A DNA stretch of 64,000 bases, taken from assembly GCF_037893015.1 (NCBI RefSeq), contig NC_133662.1:203365648-203429647 (forward strand). The letters run 5' to 3'. This stretch comes from Macrotis lagotis. Its lineage: Eukaryota; Chordata; Mammalia; Peramelemorphia; Peramelidae. Each line of letters begins with the position of its first letter. Within the stretch, counting starts at the first letter, position 1. The notes under the pieces were generated by a model. That model did no database searches. It saw only the letters and a list, made by a program, of their open reading frames with translations, and was not told the DNA's origin. A program made the position numbers and the translations under genes. Of the stretch, positions 44,566 through 57,109 are shown in pieces.

Positions 44566-46225
44566 TACTTCCATAATTAATATAATGATTAAATTCCTGG
44601 AGGCATTTGAGAAACAAAAGAATATTTTCAAATAATATAAGAGTTCATAGAACAGGAGATGGGAAGAACCTTCTGGGTTTTCTAGTCTAATTTGGGCATT
44701 TGATAAATAAGAAATTTGTGGTAGGGAGACAGTAAATTAGTTACCCAAGGACACTTGGGCAAGACCCTTATCTATGGAAGGCCCAAATCCACTAATTACA
44801 CATCCCATATTCTTCCTACTTTTGTCAGGTAGTCTGTCAGAGATCTTTGAGATTTATTCATACAAACCATTTAAATTATTTGGAGCATAACCCTCTAGAT
44901 GGAAGAACTACTTCAATATGGGGATATTTATTGTATTTGCTGAAGGGCTTATATTTTGCTTTCAACAGTGCTGAAGAGGATTCAAAACCCTGTGCCAGAA
45001 ACTCAAAGTGCACTTCATAGTTTATAAGTAAAGTGGTTGATCTACCCTTAGTTCTCATTCACTTCTGGAAATAAAAAATTGTCATTAGCTTCACTGCAGT
45101 AAGGATTTTGCACAGCTGTTACCAGACCAGTAGTGATATATCACAATGTTACAAAGAATAATAAACCTCTACTATACAATACATAAAAATCAAGAGTTTT
45201 GAGTTATGAATCATAGACCACATATAATTCTGGCCAAAGAAATGTTAGTTCATGAAGAAAAATTAGTTTTGGTGATATGAACAATCATAAAATATTGTTC
45301 TCCATATTTCATTGATTGTATACTAATATTAGTTTTTTTTAAAAAAATTAAGCATTGTCCCCATTTATGTATACATATTCCTCATTATTTATACATTACA
45401 AATGTATATATTTATTTGTTGTTCATTTATCTATTTATAAATTAAACATGTGCAGTTTTTGTAATGACCACTTTTGATCTTGTGAAGTTTATACAAAAGG
45501 AAGATTTATTTCATTGAAAAGGATTAAATAAAATATGAGCTATTTCATTTCAGAGTCAATAAGAAGTCAAAAAGACTTTCTGGAGGTGAAAAGTGACATA
45601 ATATATCTCAAGTTTCAGAAAATAATTTGGACAATTAGGATGCATTACACAAAAGAAAGTCGAGAGACAGAGATCAACCAGAAAGTAGCAGTAGTCTAGG
45701 AGAAAGATGATGAAAATCTAGATTAAATAATGAATGAGGGAAAAGAGTCAGATGTAATTTGTAGAATGACTGAATTTGTTTAATCATTGAAAGACAGGAG
45801 TCAAATATGGTATCAAAGATATGAATTAATGTGGTATATCTTGTAGAAAGAGGAAAGCTCAGAAAGGCAGTAGGTTTGAAGAAAAAGATAGTAAAGTTAT
45901 ATGTTAATCCATGAATAGCAATTCATCGGATGTATCTCACTCTGTTCCATATAAAAGGAAAATGATAGTGGGGAGGAGGACAGAAGGGTGTTACTTCTTA
46001 TTCAACCAGTCATTGCAGAGTGAGGGATGCATCTTGGTAGAGAGGGAATTGTTAAAGATTAGGCTCTAAAATCTTCTGTTATAGGAAGGGTGGGATAAAA
46101 TCCATCTTTCCATTATCTAGTTGGCCATGAATCCCTTCAGTCAAACTCCAAAGTTTCATGACCCCTTGCTTTGGGGACCTCTGAATGAAATCTTGACTAA
46201 ATTAAAATGATTAAAATGTATGGCT
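44566..46225. other. No gene; unassigned old repeat at about 45.56-45.90 kb
   Basis: TTTCTGGAGGTGAAAAGTGA, then CAGAAAGTAGCAGTAGTCTA, then GGAGAAAGATGATGAAAATC and AGGAGTCAAATATGGTATCA follow the same unassigned old repeat as 40.9-41.2 kb. The surrounding sequence has no coding support. Confidence 0.4.
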
Positions 46226-46229
46226 CCAT

Positions 46230-46370
46230 ATTGTTAATTTATCAATAAAAGCAAAAATAAAATTATTAATAATTTCCAAATTCATGACACTGTGTAGGGA
46301 TAAAAATATCCCCTATTCTCAAAAACTTTTCAATTTAATAGGACTAAGACATGCATAGAAATGAAATGAT
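46230..46370 (+). mobile_element. L2-like 3' fragment (weak)
   Basis: TCATGACACTGTGTAGGGAT, then CCCCTATTCTCAAAAACTTT resemble L2 terminal units (GCACTGTGCTAGGCACTGGGGAT, CCTGCCCTCAAGGAGCTT) with strong divergence. Confidence 0.4.
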
Positions 46371-46374
46371 ATAA

Positions 46375-46525
46375 AAGAATTTACCAAGACACCTCTCCTT
46401 ACCATCTGTGTGATCTTGAATAAGTAATTTAATTCTCTGAATCTTTGTTTTCCCATTTTAAATATTAGGTAGTTAGACTTTCCAGTCTTTAATTTTCCTT
46501 TAAAATCTAGATTTCTGAACTATGA
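46375..46525 (+). mobile_element. MIR-like fragment
   Basis: CTTACCATCTGTGTGATCTT, then GAATAAGTAATTTAATTCTC, then TTTTCCCATTTTAAATATTA follow the MIR core on the plus strand. Confidence 0.7.
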
Positions 46526-47175
46526 TGATATAAAAGCAATAATCTATCAAAGATGCTTTCAGAACTTTTTGAAAAAATTCATATGTAATTTTTGTCTCCA
46601 AGTTCATTAACTATATTGTGATTGTGAAGATGAAGTTCCTGACCTTCATGACTGGTGAAGCAGACTTGATGAGAAGTGAGAGAACTCCAGACCTTATCAA
46701 TTTCTTTTGGGGATTTCTGAGTGAGAGTGGATGTCCTTTGTGTCATCTCTTCAGTACACTTCAGGAATAATTCCCTTTGAGGACTCATAAAACTTTGAGT
46801 TTTTCCAATGTTGAGTTGTTGTGACTCATACTTTCTAGTCTTGGGAGAGAAGATGGAAGAGGTCAACCCCATTTCAGGTTGCTTAAGGAAAAGGTATTGG
46901 AAAAAAAAGAGATGAGTGGGCAGTTTCCATCATGTCTCTATTTCCAGCTTGGAAAATTAGAACCTTTGAGGAATTTTCCCTTTAGTGAGATTCAGTCTTC
47001 TCTGTCTTGGTTTAGCTAATCATTACCTTTCCTCAATTATTTCCAGACATATGTTTTCCTATGCATCCTTCTCTGATTTGTTTTACTCTAATGATGGATG
47101 GGTTTCTTTGATATTTGCTTCTGGCTAACCTATGGGCTATATTGGTTTATGGTAGACTGGAATCAAAAATAAATC
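46526..47175. other. No recognised gene; one 97-codon minus-strand ORF
   Basis: The minus-strand frame at 46579-46872 encodes a Ser/Thr/His-containing peptide (ELFLKCTEEMTQRTSTLTQK and neighbouring residues) with no domain I know. No splice or poly(A) context supports it. Treat it as a chance frame or an old gene-derived fragment. Confidence 0.3.
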
Positions 47176-47177
47176 AA

Positions 47178-50100
47178 CAACTTCTGGCCAAGATGGGGAA
47201 GAGAAGCCAAGCACTGGTTTAAGCTCTCCTGGTTTTCCCTCAAAACTAACATGAACCAAGCCTCTTAAAAGAATTTGGATCTACAGAACCCAGAGAAGAA
47301 CCAAGGAGACCAACAAAGTCTGTCAGAGGGGAGTGAGGATGAGCCAGGGCAAAGAACAGAGACCCAGGGCAGGGGCAGTAGGGTGATACCTGGGGACAGA
47401 CCTGAGAACAGCAGCCCAAGTGTTTGCTTTGTGCCTGGTGGGCAGGAGAGCTCCAGAGAGGCAACCCAGACATCTATCCAGTAAACTGAACTGATCTGGA
47501 AGACATGGGCCAGGAGCCCCCATGTTTTCATGAGTGTCCACCCCTCCCATTCACTTGGGAGAACCAGACTAACTCCAGAGCAAACAGCATCCCCCTAGGG
47601 TTTTCACCTTGCCCCAAAACTCAAATATAGGACCAGATTTCCCCCAGCTCATTGGGGATTATGGAGATTAAATATCTAGCCCTAGGGCCCAGCTCACATT
47701 GTTCTAGGACAACTCAGATCCTACCACCCCCTCACTCCCCCCAGGCCTAGAGAGTGAGTCACTCATAACATCACAGACAACTTAGAGAAAGCTCTGGCAT
47801 CTCCTATAGGCCAACCCACTGAGTAATCCCCTGAAGATGGCAGGGCTTCTAGGTATATCCATACTAAAGATCTGTGAAACAGGCCCTCTACCAGCACAAG
47901 ACCAGAGGGAAAGGACCCAAAATGAAGCATAAAGGAGACTCCATTGAATGTTACCTTGAATACAAGGATTCTAACTCAGAGAGGACTAGAGCCTCAAAAG
48001 AGCATATGATTTGGTCTCAAGCCTGGAAAGACTTCTTAGAAGAGATCAGAAAGGAGTTTAAAAATCAAATAGAAGAATTAGGAAGAGGAATGCAAGAGAA
48101 CATAAATATCTTACAACAAGAAAAGAAATCATTTGAAAATATAATTGGACAACTACAAAAAGTAAATAATTCCCTCAAAATCTCAAAATGGAAAAGTCCT
48201 TCAAAAATAGAATTGACCAATTGGAAAAGGACACGAAAAATATAAATGGAAAAAAACCTCTTCTTTAAAAAAAAGATTGGAATCTGTGGAAACTAATGTC
48301 TTCAAGAGAAACCAAGAATCTATCCAACAAAATATAAAAAGTGAAAAAAATCAAAGAAAATTGAAAATATATCATGTGTGTCCATACACATTTTTTAGAC
48401 AGTGCTGGAAAATAGATCCAGAAGAAACAAATGAAGAATCATAAGGATTCCAGAATATCTTGAAGAGAAAAAAAAGCATGGAACCATATTTCAAGATATA
48501 ATGAAAGAGAATTGCCCTGAAAACCTGGAACCAGAGGTAAAAATAGTCATTGAGAGAATACATCAATCCACTCCTGAAAGGTATCTCAAAATGAAAATAC
48601 CAAGGAATATTGTGGCCAAACTCCAGAACTATCAGTTCAAGTGCAAGTGGCCAGAAACAATTTAAATACCAAGGACTTATAGTCAAGATTGCACAGGACC
48701 TGGCTGCATCAATATTAAGGGATAGAAAGGCCTGCAATATGATGCTCAGGAGAGCAAGGGAGCTTGGAATGTAGCCATGAATTCACTATCCAGCAAAACT
48801 GAGCCTTCCCTTCCAGGGGAAAAGATGAACATTTAACAAAATAGGAGACTGTCAACTTTTCCTGATAAAACAACCAGAGCTAAACAGAAAATGTGGTCTT
48901 CAAATAGCAAACTCAAGAGATACATGAAAAGGTAAAAAGGGTAAAAGGTTAAAAAAAACCCAAAAAATAAAAAAGCAAAAAATTATTCAATAAAGATGAA
49001 ACTGACTATATCTTCACCTGGGAGAAAGATTCTCATAATTCTTGTTTTTTTAGGATTTTGCAAGGCAAACGGGGTTAAGTGGCTTGCCCAAGGCCACACA
49101 GGTAATTATTAAGTGACTGAGACCAGATCTGAACCCAGGTACTCCTGACTCCAGGGCTGGTGCTCTATCCACTGCACCACCTTGCTGCCCCATTTCATAA
49201 TTCTTGAGAATTATAACTCTATAGAGGGAATATACTTACCCAGAAGTAATGGACACACATGTCTTGTCTGTGACTCTGATTAAAATGCTTTTTTAAAATA
49301 GATATCTCCTTAAAAAGGGCAAGGACATTAAAGAGACAGGAGGAAGGAAGAGATTGAAAGGGGTAAATCACATCATATGAAGAGGTACAAAGTACCTATT
49401 GCAAAAGAGGGGAAGAAAGGAGGAGGTGAGAATCACCTGAATCGGACTGTCATCAGATTTGGCTCAAAGAAGGATTAACACACACAAACTCAATTGAATT
49501 TAGAGACCAATCCTACATTTTAAGTTTTAATAGGGTAAAGGGGAAGGGGGGAGGTAAAAAGGAACTGACAGAAGGAAGGGAAGGAAAAAAAGGGAAAGGG
49601 AAAGTGAAAAGAAAGAGGAGGGGGTTGATAGAAGGAGGGTAAACATACTAAAAGAAATGGTATGGGAATTGCTGGGAATAGGGATAAGGAAAAAAAGGGG
49701 GAAAATACAAGTTGAGGGAAGATAACATGGAGGTCAATAAAATGTTAATACTTATAATTTTGAATGTGATTGAGATGAACTCTCCCATAAAGCAGAAGCA
49801 TATAGCAGAATGGAGTAAAAACCAGAATCAAACAACATGCTGCTTACAAGAATCACATTTGAAACAGAGAGAGAAATATAGGCAGAGTCAAGGTAAAAAC
49901 CTGGAGCAGCCTATATCATGCTTCAGCTGAAGTGAAAAAGGCAGAGGTAGCAATCCTCATCTCAGACAAAGCATTAAATAAGATCTATGGAAAGGAAAGC
50001 AGTTTATGATCAAGGAAAAGATGGAGAACATCATTAAAAACAAGCCAGATAATTTTGGTTACATTAAATTAAAAAGCTATTGCACAGACAAAGATAACTA

Positions 50101-51060
50101 AGATCAAAAGAAAGGTAATAAATTGAGAAACAATTTTTATAACTAGTATTTCTGAAAAAGGACTCATTTCTAAAATATATAGAGATCTGAGTCAAATTTA
50201 TAAAAAATAAGGCATTCCCCAATTGACAAATTGTCAAAGGAAATGCAGAGGCAATTGACAGATGAAGAAATCAAAGTAATCCACAATAATTTGAAAAAAT
50301 GGCTCTAAATCATTACTTATTAGGGAAATACAAATTAAAGTATCTCTGAACTACCACCTCACACCTCTCAGACCAACCAGTATGATCAGAAAGGACAATG
50401 ATCAAAGTTGGAAGGGATGTGGGAAATCTGGGACATTAATACCATTACTGGATCTATACCCAGAAGAGATACTGAAAAAATGTAAAAACACCACTTGTAC
50501 AAAAATATTCATAGCTCTTCTGTTTGTGGGGGCAAAGAATTGGAAATTGAGTGAATTTCTATCAGTTGGGGAGTGGATGAACAAATTGTGGTATTGTGAT
50601 ATATGTATGTTATTAGAAACCAGGAGGGATGGGAATTCAGAGAAAACTGGAATAATTTGCATGAACTCATGCTGAGCAAAATGAGTATTGTATACCCTAA
50701 CAGCAACATAATTTTGATGATCAATATTAATAGATTTTTTTCATTCTATCAGGACAACAATCAGGTACCAATTGGGGGGTTTCTGTGATGGAGAATACCA
50801 TCTGTATCCAGAGAAAGAATTGTGGAGTTCAAACAAAGACTAAAGACCTTTAATTTAAAAAAATTATCATGTGATATAATTTTGCTATCTCTTATATTTT
50901 TTTTCTTCTTAAGGATATGATTTCTCTCTCTATACATTCAACTTGGATCATTGTATAGCCTGGAAAGAATGTAAAGACTAGCAGACTGCCTTCTGTGGGG
51001 GGGCGGATAGGGAGTAAGATTGGGGAAAACTTGTAAAATTCAAAAATAAATAAATTAATA
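47178..51060 (+). mobile_element. L1 with large ORF2 deletion
   Basis: The 5' end is near 47190 (GGCCAAGATGGGGAAGAGAA). The 5'UTR runs to about 47900. ORF1 begins about 47922 (MKHKGDSIECYLEYKDSNSE, with KDFLEEIRKEFKNQIEELGR coiled coil) and continues to about 48930, including RIHQSTPERYLKMKIPRNI (codons split by stops). The ORF1-ORF2 interval is purine-rich and holds a SINE (49045-49194). ORF2 starts near 49729 with a SPIKQKHIAEWSKNQN block. Near 49985 it jumps to the C-terminal part (DNFGYIKLKSYCTDKDN-like text) and runs on to about 50860. The endonuclease rest and the reverse transcriptase are gone. The 3'UTR to about 51060 contains TTTCTCTCTC, a GGGGGGGCGG block and terminal AATAAATAAAT. 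It is not active. Confidence 0.88.
49045..49194 (-). mobile_element. WSINE1-type SINE, 12-bp target-site duplication
   Basis: The minus strand has the head GGGGCAGCAAGGTGGTGCAG, a GGTTCAGATC B-box, the 3' block GGCAAGCCACTTAACCCC and the tail AAAATCCTAAAAAAA. A 7-base AGCTAGG step of the family is missing near the body. The direct repeat TCATAATTCTTG at 49033-49044 and 49195-49206 is perfect. Confidence 0.95.
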
Positions 51061-53180
51061 AAAATAAAGATAAGGAAACAAACTATGTCTCCTAAAGGTA
51101 CTACAAAGAAGCAATTTCAGTACCAAATTTGTATGCACAAATTGGTATAGCATTCAAATTCTAAGAGGAAAAGTTGAAGGAGTTACAGGAAGACATAGGC
51201 AGCAAAACCCTACTGATGGCAGACCTCAACCTCCCCCTCTAAGAATTAGATAAATTTAATCATAAAATAAACAAGAAGAAAGTTGAGGTAAATAGAATAT
51301 TAGAAAAGTTAAACATGATAGACCTTTGGATAAAATTCAGTGGGGACAGAAAGAATTATACCTGTTTTTTCTGAAGTACATGGCACCTACACAAATATTG
51401 ACCATGTACGAGGGCACAAAAACCTCATATTCAAATGCAGAAAGAGAGAAATTTTGAACACATCTTTTTCTGATAATATTTCAATAAAAATCACTTCCAA
51501 TTATGGTCCATTGAGAGATAAACCTAAATATAATGGGAAACCAAATAACTTAATTTTACTTTTTTAATTTATTTAAGGCAATGGGTTTATAAGTGACTTG
51601 CCCAAGGTCACACAACTAGGCAATTATTAAATACCTGAATCTGGATTTGAACTCAGGTCCTCCTGACACCAGGGCCAGTGCTTTATCCACTGTGCCACCT
51701 AGACGCCCCTAAGAGCAACCATCTTGTGTGAGGCCCTAAAAATTACTTTAGTGATCTAGAAAAAATTGTAACAAAATTCATATGGAGAAACAAAAAGTCA
51801 AGAATATCAAGGGATTTAAACAAAAAAATGCAAAAGAAGGCAGTTTAGACTGACAAGATCTAAAATTGTTTTATAAAGCATCAATCATCAAAAATGTCTG
51901 GTACTAGAAAGAAATAGAATGGTGGATCAGTAGAATAGATAAGCTGAAAAAGAGACAGCAGGAAATGATTATAGTAATCTGCTATTTGATAAACTCAAAG
52001 AGTCCAGCTTCTGGAATAATAACTCACTCTTTGATAGAAACTGCTGGGAAAACTGGAAGATAGTATGGCAGAAGCTAGGATTAACTAACATCTCACAACA
52101 AGATAAGATCAAAATGGGTTCTGGATTTAGACATAAAAGGCAATATTATAAGCAAATTAGAAGAACAAGGCATCATTTACCTGGCAGATCTATAGAAAGG
52201 GGAGATATAAAATAGCAGAAAAAAGTAGATACTTTTGAATACATTAAATTAATTGCACACACAAAACCACTCTTACAAGATCAAAAGGAATGCAGTGAAT
52301 TGGGAAACAATTTTTACAACTAGTATTTCTGACAAAGAACTCATTTCTAAAATATGTAGAGAGAACTGAGTCAAATTTATAGAAATTGAGTCAAATTGAC
52401 AAATGATCCAGAGATATGTAAAGGCAATTTTTAGATGAGGAAATCAAAGCTATCTATTGTCATATGAAAAATTGCTATAAATAATTACTGATTAGAGAAA
52501 TGCAAAATAAAGTATTTCTGAGGTACCACCTCACATCTCTCAGACTGGCCAAAATAACCAGAAAGAATAATATCGATGCTGTAAGGGATGTGGGAAATCT
52601 GGGGCATGGATGCATTGTTGGTGGAGCTCTGAAATGGTCCAGCCATTCTGGAGAGCTGTTTGGAAATATGCCCAAAGGGCATTGAAATGTGCATACCCTT
52701 TGATCCATTAATACCACTCCTGAGTTTGTATGCTGAAGAAATAAATCATATATACAAAATAATAAATAAATAATATATACAAATATATTTATAGCAGCTC
52801 TGTTTGTAGTTGCAAAGAATTTGAAATTGAGGGGATGCCTATCAACTTGGGAATGACTGAACAAATAGTGGCATATGTAGGTGATAGAACATTATTGTTC
52901 TATTAGAAATCAGGAGGGCTTGGATTTTAGAGAAGCTTGGAAAGACTTGCATGATTTGATACTGTGTGAGGTAAACAAAACCAGAACAATATTGTTCACC
53001 TACAACCCTGGGATGCTCATCAACCTTGCTGGACTATCTCATTCCATCAGTGTAATGATCAGGGACAATTTTAGGTAATCTGTGATGGAGAATACCATAC
53101 TAGACAAAGAACTAAGGAGGTAAAATGAAGAACAAAGATAATTACCTTCAATTGTGTCGTCCACTTGTTCACTTTCTTCT
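51061..53180 (+). mobile_element. L1 ORF2 fragment with internal deletion at a SINE
   Basis: The upstream part is the ORF2 endonuclease domain: KTLLMADLNLPL near 51205, KVEVNRILEKLNMIDLW near 51278, GTYTNIDHVRGHKNLIFKCR at about 51388-51447. It ends near 51560. A SINE follows (51563-51708). The sequence resumes in the ORF2 C-terminal part (LEKIVTKFIWRNKKSRISRD, near 51755) and continues to the EWLSK/YIFI-type tail and GAGAATACC region near 53090. The reverse transcriptase is absent. Stops and frameshifts are frequent. Confidence 0.87.
51563..51708 (-). mobile_element. WSINE1-type SINE without target-site duplication
   Basis: The minus strand shows the head GGGGCGTCTAGGTGGCACAG, the box GAGTTCAAATCC and body AATAATTGCCTAGTTGTGTG with diverged 3' end and A-rich tail. 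The flanks (TAACTTAATTTTA and AAGAGCAACCATC) share no duplication. The SINE lies exactly where the L1 sequence skips from endonuclease to C-terminal ORF2. Confidence 0.92.
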
Positions 53181-53580
53181 TTACAGAGTATCCTTTTACC
53201 TGTGGATGAAAGTATGAAAAAAGTATCAGGAAAAGATTCATGGAGAATTGACAAATGAGTTGCATCTTATAGAAAAAAGGAAGTTCTCACATTATTGATA
53301 TGGAGGCTCATGTAAGTTTTAGACAAGATTAATAACCTGAGTGTATGTATAGAGAAAGGAATTGACTGCAACACCCAATGTAGAAAATTTTGGACTAATT
53401 CCAGAAAAACAAATGGTTCAAAAATATGGAATGTCTAGCTTGTAGAAAATGAATGGGGGACATAGGCAGAGAGGTATATTGATATCTTTTAGCATTTTAA
53501 TTCTCTCATGTGGAAAACTAATTATACCTGTTAATCCTTGTCCTTGAAGGCAGAACTAAGACCAATAATAATTCAATTGT
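53181..53580. other. No recognisable gene or repeat
   Basis: Unassigned sequence following the L1 fragment. It may be decayed L1 3'UTR in its first part. Confidence 0.4.
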
Positions 53581-53584
53581 ATAA

Positions 53585-54060
53585 CCCTTGACCTGGCAGT
53601 GCCAATATCTGGCGGTTATCTCAAAGAGATGAAAGTAAGGCTAAAAAGAATTACATTTACAAGTGATTTTTAGCAACTGTTTGCTGAAGCCAAAAAAAAA
53701 AGACAAAGTTAGTAATGAGAAAGTTCCCAATCTTTGGGGAATAATTAAATAAATTAAAGTATATGGAGGTGATGCAATATTGTTGCATCATAAGAAAATT
53801 GAAATGTCCATTTTATAAATTATTTAAAACTATATGGTCTAATAAAGGGTGAAGTGTCTAGAACCAGGACCAATTACAAAAATGAAACTTAATAAAATGT
53901 TAAAATATTTGTAATGTTTTAGAAGTCTTGTTAATAGAATAATCAACCAGAATTTCAGAGAACTGAAGATAAAACATTCAACTCATCTACCAACAGAGAA
54001 ATGATGGACTCAAGATATAGAAATAGTTTTTTTACACATTTCAATGAGAAAAAATTTATT
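53585..54060 (+). mobile_element. Old L1 ORF2 3' remnant
   Basis: CTTGACCTGGCAGTGCCAAT, then ATCTCAAAGAGATGAAAGTA, then GTTCCCAATCTTTGGGGAAT and AATATTGTTGCATCATAAGA, then CTAGAACCAGGACCAATTAC parallel the L1 ORF2 end (CTTTGACCCAGCAATACCAC, GCCATCAATTGGGGAATGG, ATACTATTGTG...TATAAGAAA, GTAGAACCAGGAGAAC). Divergence is high. Confidence 0.68.
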
Positions 54061-54800
54061 TTCCTGATTTGGCATATTTATTATTTCTTTTTCTTTTCCT
54101 TTTCCTTTTTTTAATGGAGAAGAGAATGGGAAGGAGAGAGAATAAGTGGTTATCAATAAAGAAAAACAAAAACAACAAGCTTTAAAAGCTGTATTTAGGT
54201 TGCTATGTGAAAGAATACCTAAAAATATGAGCTATGATAAAAGGAAAATGAGATACATTTGTAATTAGGGAACTTCCTCCTCACTGAATGTAAATCAAAC
54301 AAAAGTCTGCTGACCACGATTACCATATTGTATATATTATTGTAGGAATTCTTGTGTTCTTTCCAGAATATAGATCTCTTTTTATTGTTCTTGTAAAAGA
54401 TCTTAAACAAATGTTTACTTGCTTTTTTTTCTTTCAGATGTCTATAAGTAGGGGAGAGGGGAAATGTAAGAATAATTTTACATAATCCAATATCTCTGCT
54501 TGTCTGGATTGATTCAAAATGAAAACATATACATATTTTTCATTTTACCTTCTTCATTAGATGCAATAGATCAATAATAGGACACAACTAGGCAAACATA
54601 TCTCTGTTACAACTTTTAGTAAATAATTCATATACATTTTTAAGTCATGCTTTTACTTAATAAAAAATAAATATAAAATAATATGCCTGACTTCAGCAAG
54701 GTCTATATGAAAACCTCCCTCATCCTTATAAAGCATAAAAAGGCAGCTTAAATGGATGTGCCCAGATACATAAATAATAATTTATTCTTATTTTTCCCAA
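54061..54800. other. No recognisable gene
   Basis: A pyrimidine-rich TTTTCTTTTCCTTTTCC run lies near 54088-54110. Otherwise unassigned. Confidence 0.45.
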
Positions 54801-54815
54801 GAATTCCTTTATTTC

Positions 54816-55469
54816 CAATGCTCCAAATCATTGTTGATTAGAGAAATTCAAATTAAAATAACACTGAGGTATCACCTCACACCTATCACATTGGCCAAGG
54901 TGAGAAAAAGGGAAAATGATCAATGTTGGAGAGGTTGTTAGAGGACTGGTACATTGATGCATTGATGGTGGAATAGAGAATGGATCCACCCTTTCTGGAG
55001 AGCAATATGGAACTATGCCCACTGAGCAAAAATATTGTTCATACCCTTTGACCCAGCAATTCAAATTATAGGGCTATATCCAGAAGAATTTATAAGGGAA
55101 AAGTCCTACAAGTTCCAAAATATTCATAGTAACCCTTTTTGTAGTGGCAAAGAACTGGAAATTGAGGGGATGCCCATCAACTGAGGAATGGCTAAATAGG
55201 TTATGGTACGTGGACACTTAGGAATATTATTGTTTTATAAGAAATCATAAATGTTCGACACTAGAGAAGCATGGAATGACTTATGGGATCTGATGTTGAG
55301 CAAATGGAGTAGAACCAAGAGAACAATGTACACATTAGCAACAACATTGGGAGATGAACATACTTGATGGAAGCAGCTCCTCTCAGCAGTTCAGAGAGCT
55401 GGGATAACTGTATTAGACTGGCTAAAGACTATGTTATCCCATCCAGAGGAAGAAAAGTAAAACAAGATG

Positions 55470-55524
<55 letters not shown>

Positions 55525-55775
55525 GCAAAAAAAACCCAACCCTTCAGCATCTGATGACATTTAAAAAAAATATCTCATATATCTCTTTGCTTTAATCCTA
55601 ATTCCTCATATGAAAATTACTAATCTGTAAACATGTTTATGACAATATGTATGTATAATGCTAACCTGACTGCTTGCCATTGAAGGGAAGAGGGTGGGAA
55701 GGGAGGGTGGAAGGGAATTTTATAACTTAAAAATATGCATGTACATATGGATGAAAATAAATTAATTCTAAAAAA
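54816..55775 (+). mobile_element. 5'-truncated L1, target-site duplication
   Basis: It starts in the ORF2 C-terminus (LRYHLTPITLAKVRKRENDQC-like text after TTGTTGATTAGAGAAATTCA), runs through the AKNWKLRGCPSTEEWLNRLW region near 55150 and ends with a 3'UTR: CAGCTCCTCTCAGCAGTTCA, a (CA)n tract at 55472-55522, CCTAATTCCTCATATG and a GGGAAGAGGGTGGGAAGGGA block. The flanks AATTCCTTTATTTC (54802-54815) and AATTCCTTTTATTTC (55776-55790) are a duplication differing by one T. Its 3'UTR is the type found in the 17.9 kb ORF1-only element. Confidence 0.93.
55472..55522. repeat. (CA)n microsatellite in L1 3'UTR
   Basis: About 25 uninterrupted CA units in the 3'UTR of the 54.8-55.8 kb L1. The corresponding part of the 17.9 kb element has AAAACAAAACAAAGC instead. 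Confidence 0.97.
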
Positions 55776-55790
55776 AATTCCTTTTATTTC

Positions 55791-57105
55791 AAATTTTATA
55801 GCTGGCATGTTTGTCTATTCCTCCATTTAACCAAAAAAGTATTTAAGCTTAATTTATAATTTTGTACCATTTATTGAAAGCAACTAGTTTTGATTTTGTT
55901 TTTGCTGTCTTCTAGTTACTTTCTAGTAAAGTCTGGAAAAGTTTTTGTGTAGCAATCTTTGGAAAATGATTTTTGTTTTGGACAAGATTGAGGTAATGCC
56001 AAAGTGGTGTTTTTCCTCGAAACTATGTCTAGACAAGCAAAGTGAAACTGGAAGTGGAGATACTTTAAAATAATTTGGATTCCTGAACCTTCTGTATTCT
56101 GTTGAAGCCTTTACTCTCTGGATCATATTTCACAATGTTAATCACTTAATTCTAAACTCATTTTTACTAAAAAGGAGAAGTATTATTGGTCCAAACAGAT
56201 GTGATGCAAATAATGGAAGAAGCACCAGGAGTAAAAAAGGAACTGCCTTTAGTTTGTGAAAAACTTGTTCTGACAGAATTTTCAAAGTAATAGCTTACCT
56301 TCTCTATGATTGTGTTCTTGCAAAATTTAATTGAATGCAGAAGAAAAGTCTATTTTTCCAGTTGGAAAACAATCAGTTGCTATGTGTTTTGGCACAATAT
56401 ATGGGACCAATTACCAGCTTGAAATCCTCTTCAAACAGGAACCTTTGGAACTTTGATTTGAGAAGAAGTAGGTCATGGTTATTTTTCAGCCATTGGAAGA
56501 CAAAAAGCTATTGTATTTTATTTTTAAGTACAGAAATAATTCTTTAGATTTACTTGACTAACCTAGCTAGTTCACTAAACTTACATTTGAATTTTCTTGC
56601 TAAAAAGTTAAATATATATTACTAGACTTTTTAAGTTACTTTTTTTTCTCTCTACTAATTGATCCTTTTCTAAATATAAATATTCTCAATGAAGTACACT
56701 AATATGGTTTAATCTGATAGCACTGGAACAAATTGTTCTCTTTTCTCTTTGTTTAATGTGAATCAAAGGGACATTTTATTTTGTTATTAAAGAACTATTA
56801 AGAGCAGAGGCAGTAGTAGAAAGGGGCAGGAAAAGGGAAATAATTGTTCACTATCTAGAAAAAATAGATAGGAATTCTATGGATATTTTGTCTTTAGTAT
56901 CATTCTTATACTGACAAAAAATAACAAAACCAACTTTATTTAATTAATGCTCAGCAAGTTAAGTATTTAGTTCTCAAAATTAAGTATTTTCTAAGGTTCT
57001 GCTTTTGCTCTGAAACTATACCAGTGATTCCTCAAAACAGACAAACACATAAAAACAACAACAAAAATGAAAATTAAAAACTTAACACTTTTCCCTAACC
57101 ACTAT
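55791..57105. other. No recognisable gene or repeat
   Basis: AT-rich sequence. The 70-codon frame at 56335-56547 and other frames show no known domain. Confidence 0.45.
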
Positions 57106-57109
57106 TCAA

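Noticed and set aside
47246..47550. Overlapping frames at the L1 5'UTR near 47.3 kb
   Set aside because: 5'UTR of an L1; overlapping frames on both strands show composition effects, not genes.
48372..48737. 121-codon minus-strand frame
   Set aside because: Exact antisense of L1 ORF1; the sense strand has the recognised ORF1 motifs.
52475..52864. 129-codon minus-strand frame
   Set aside because: Antisense of the L1 ORF2 C-terminus.
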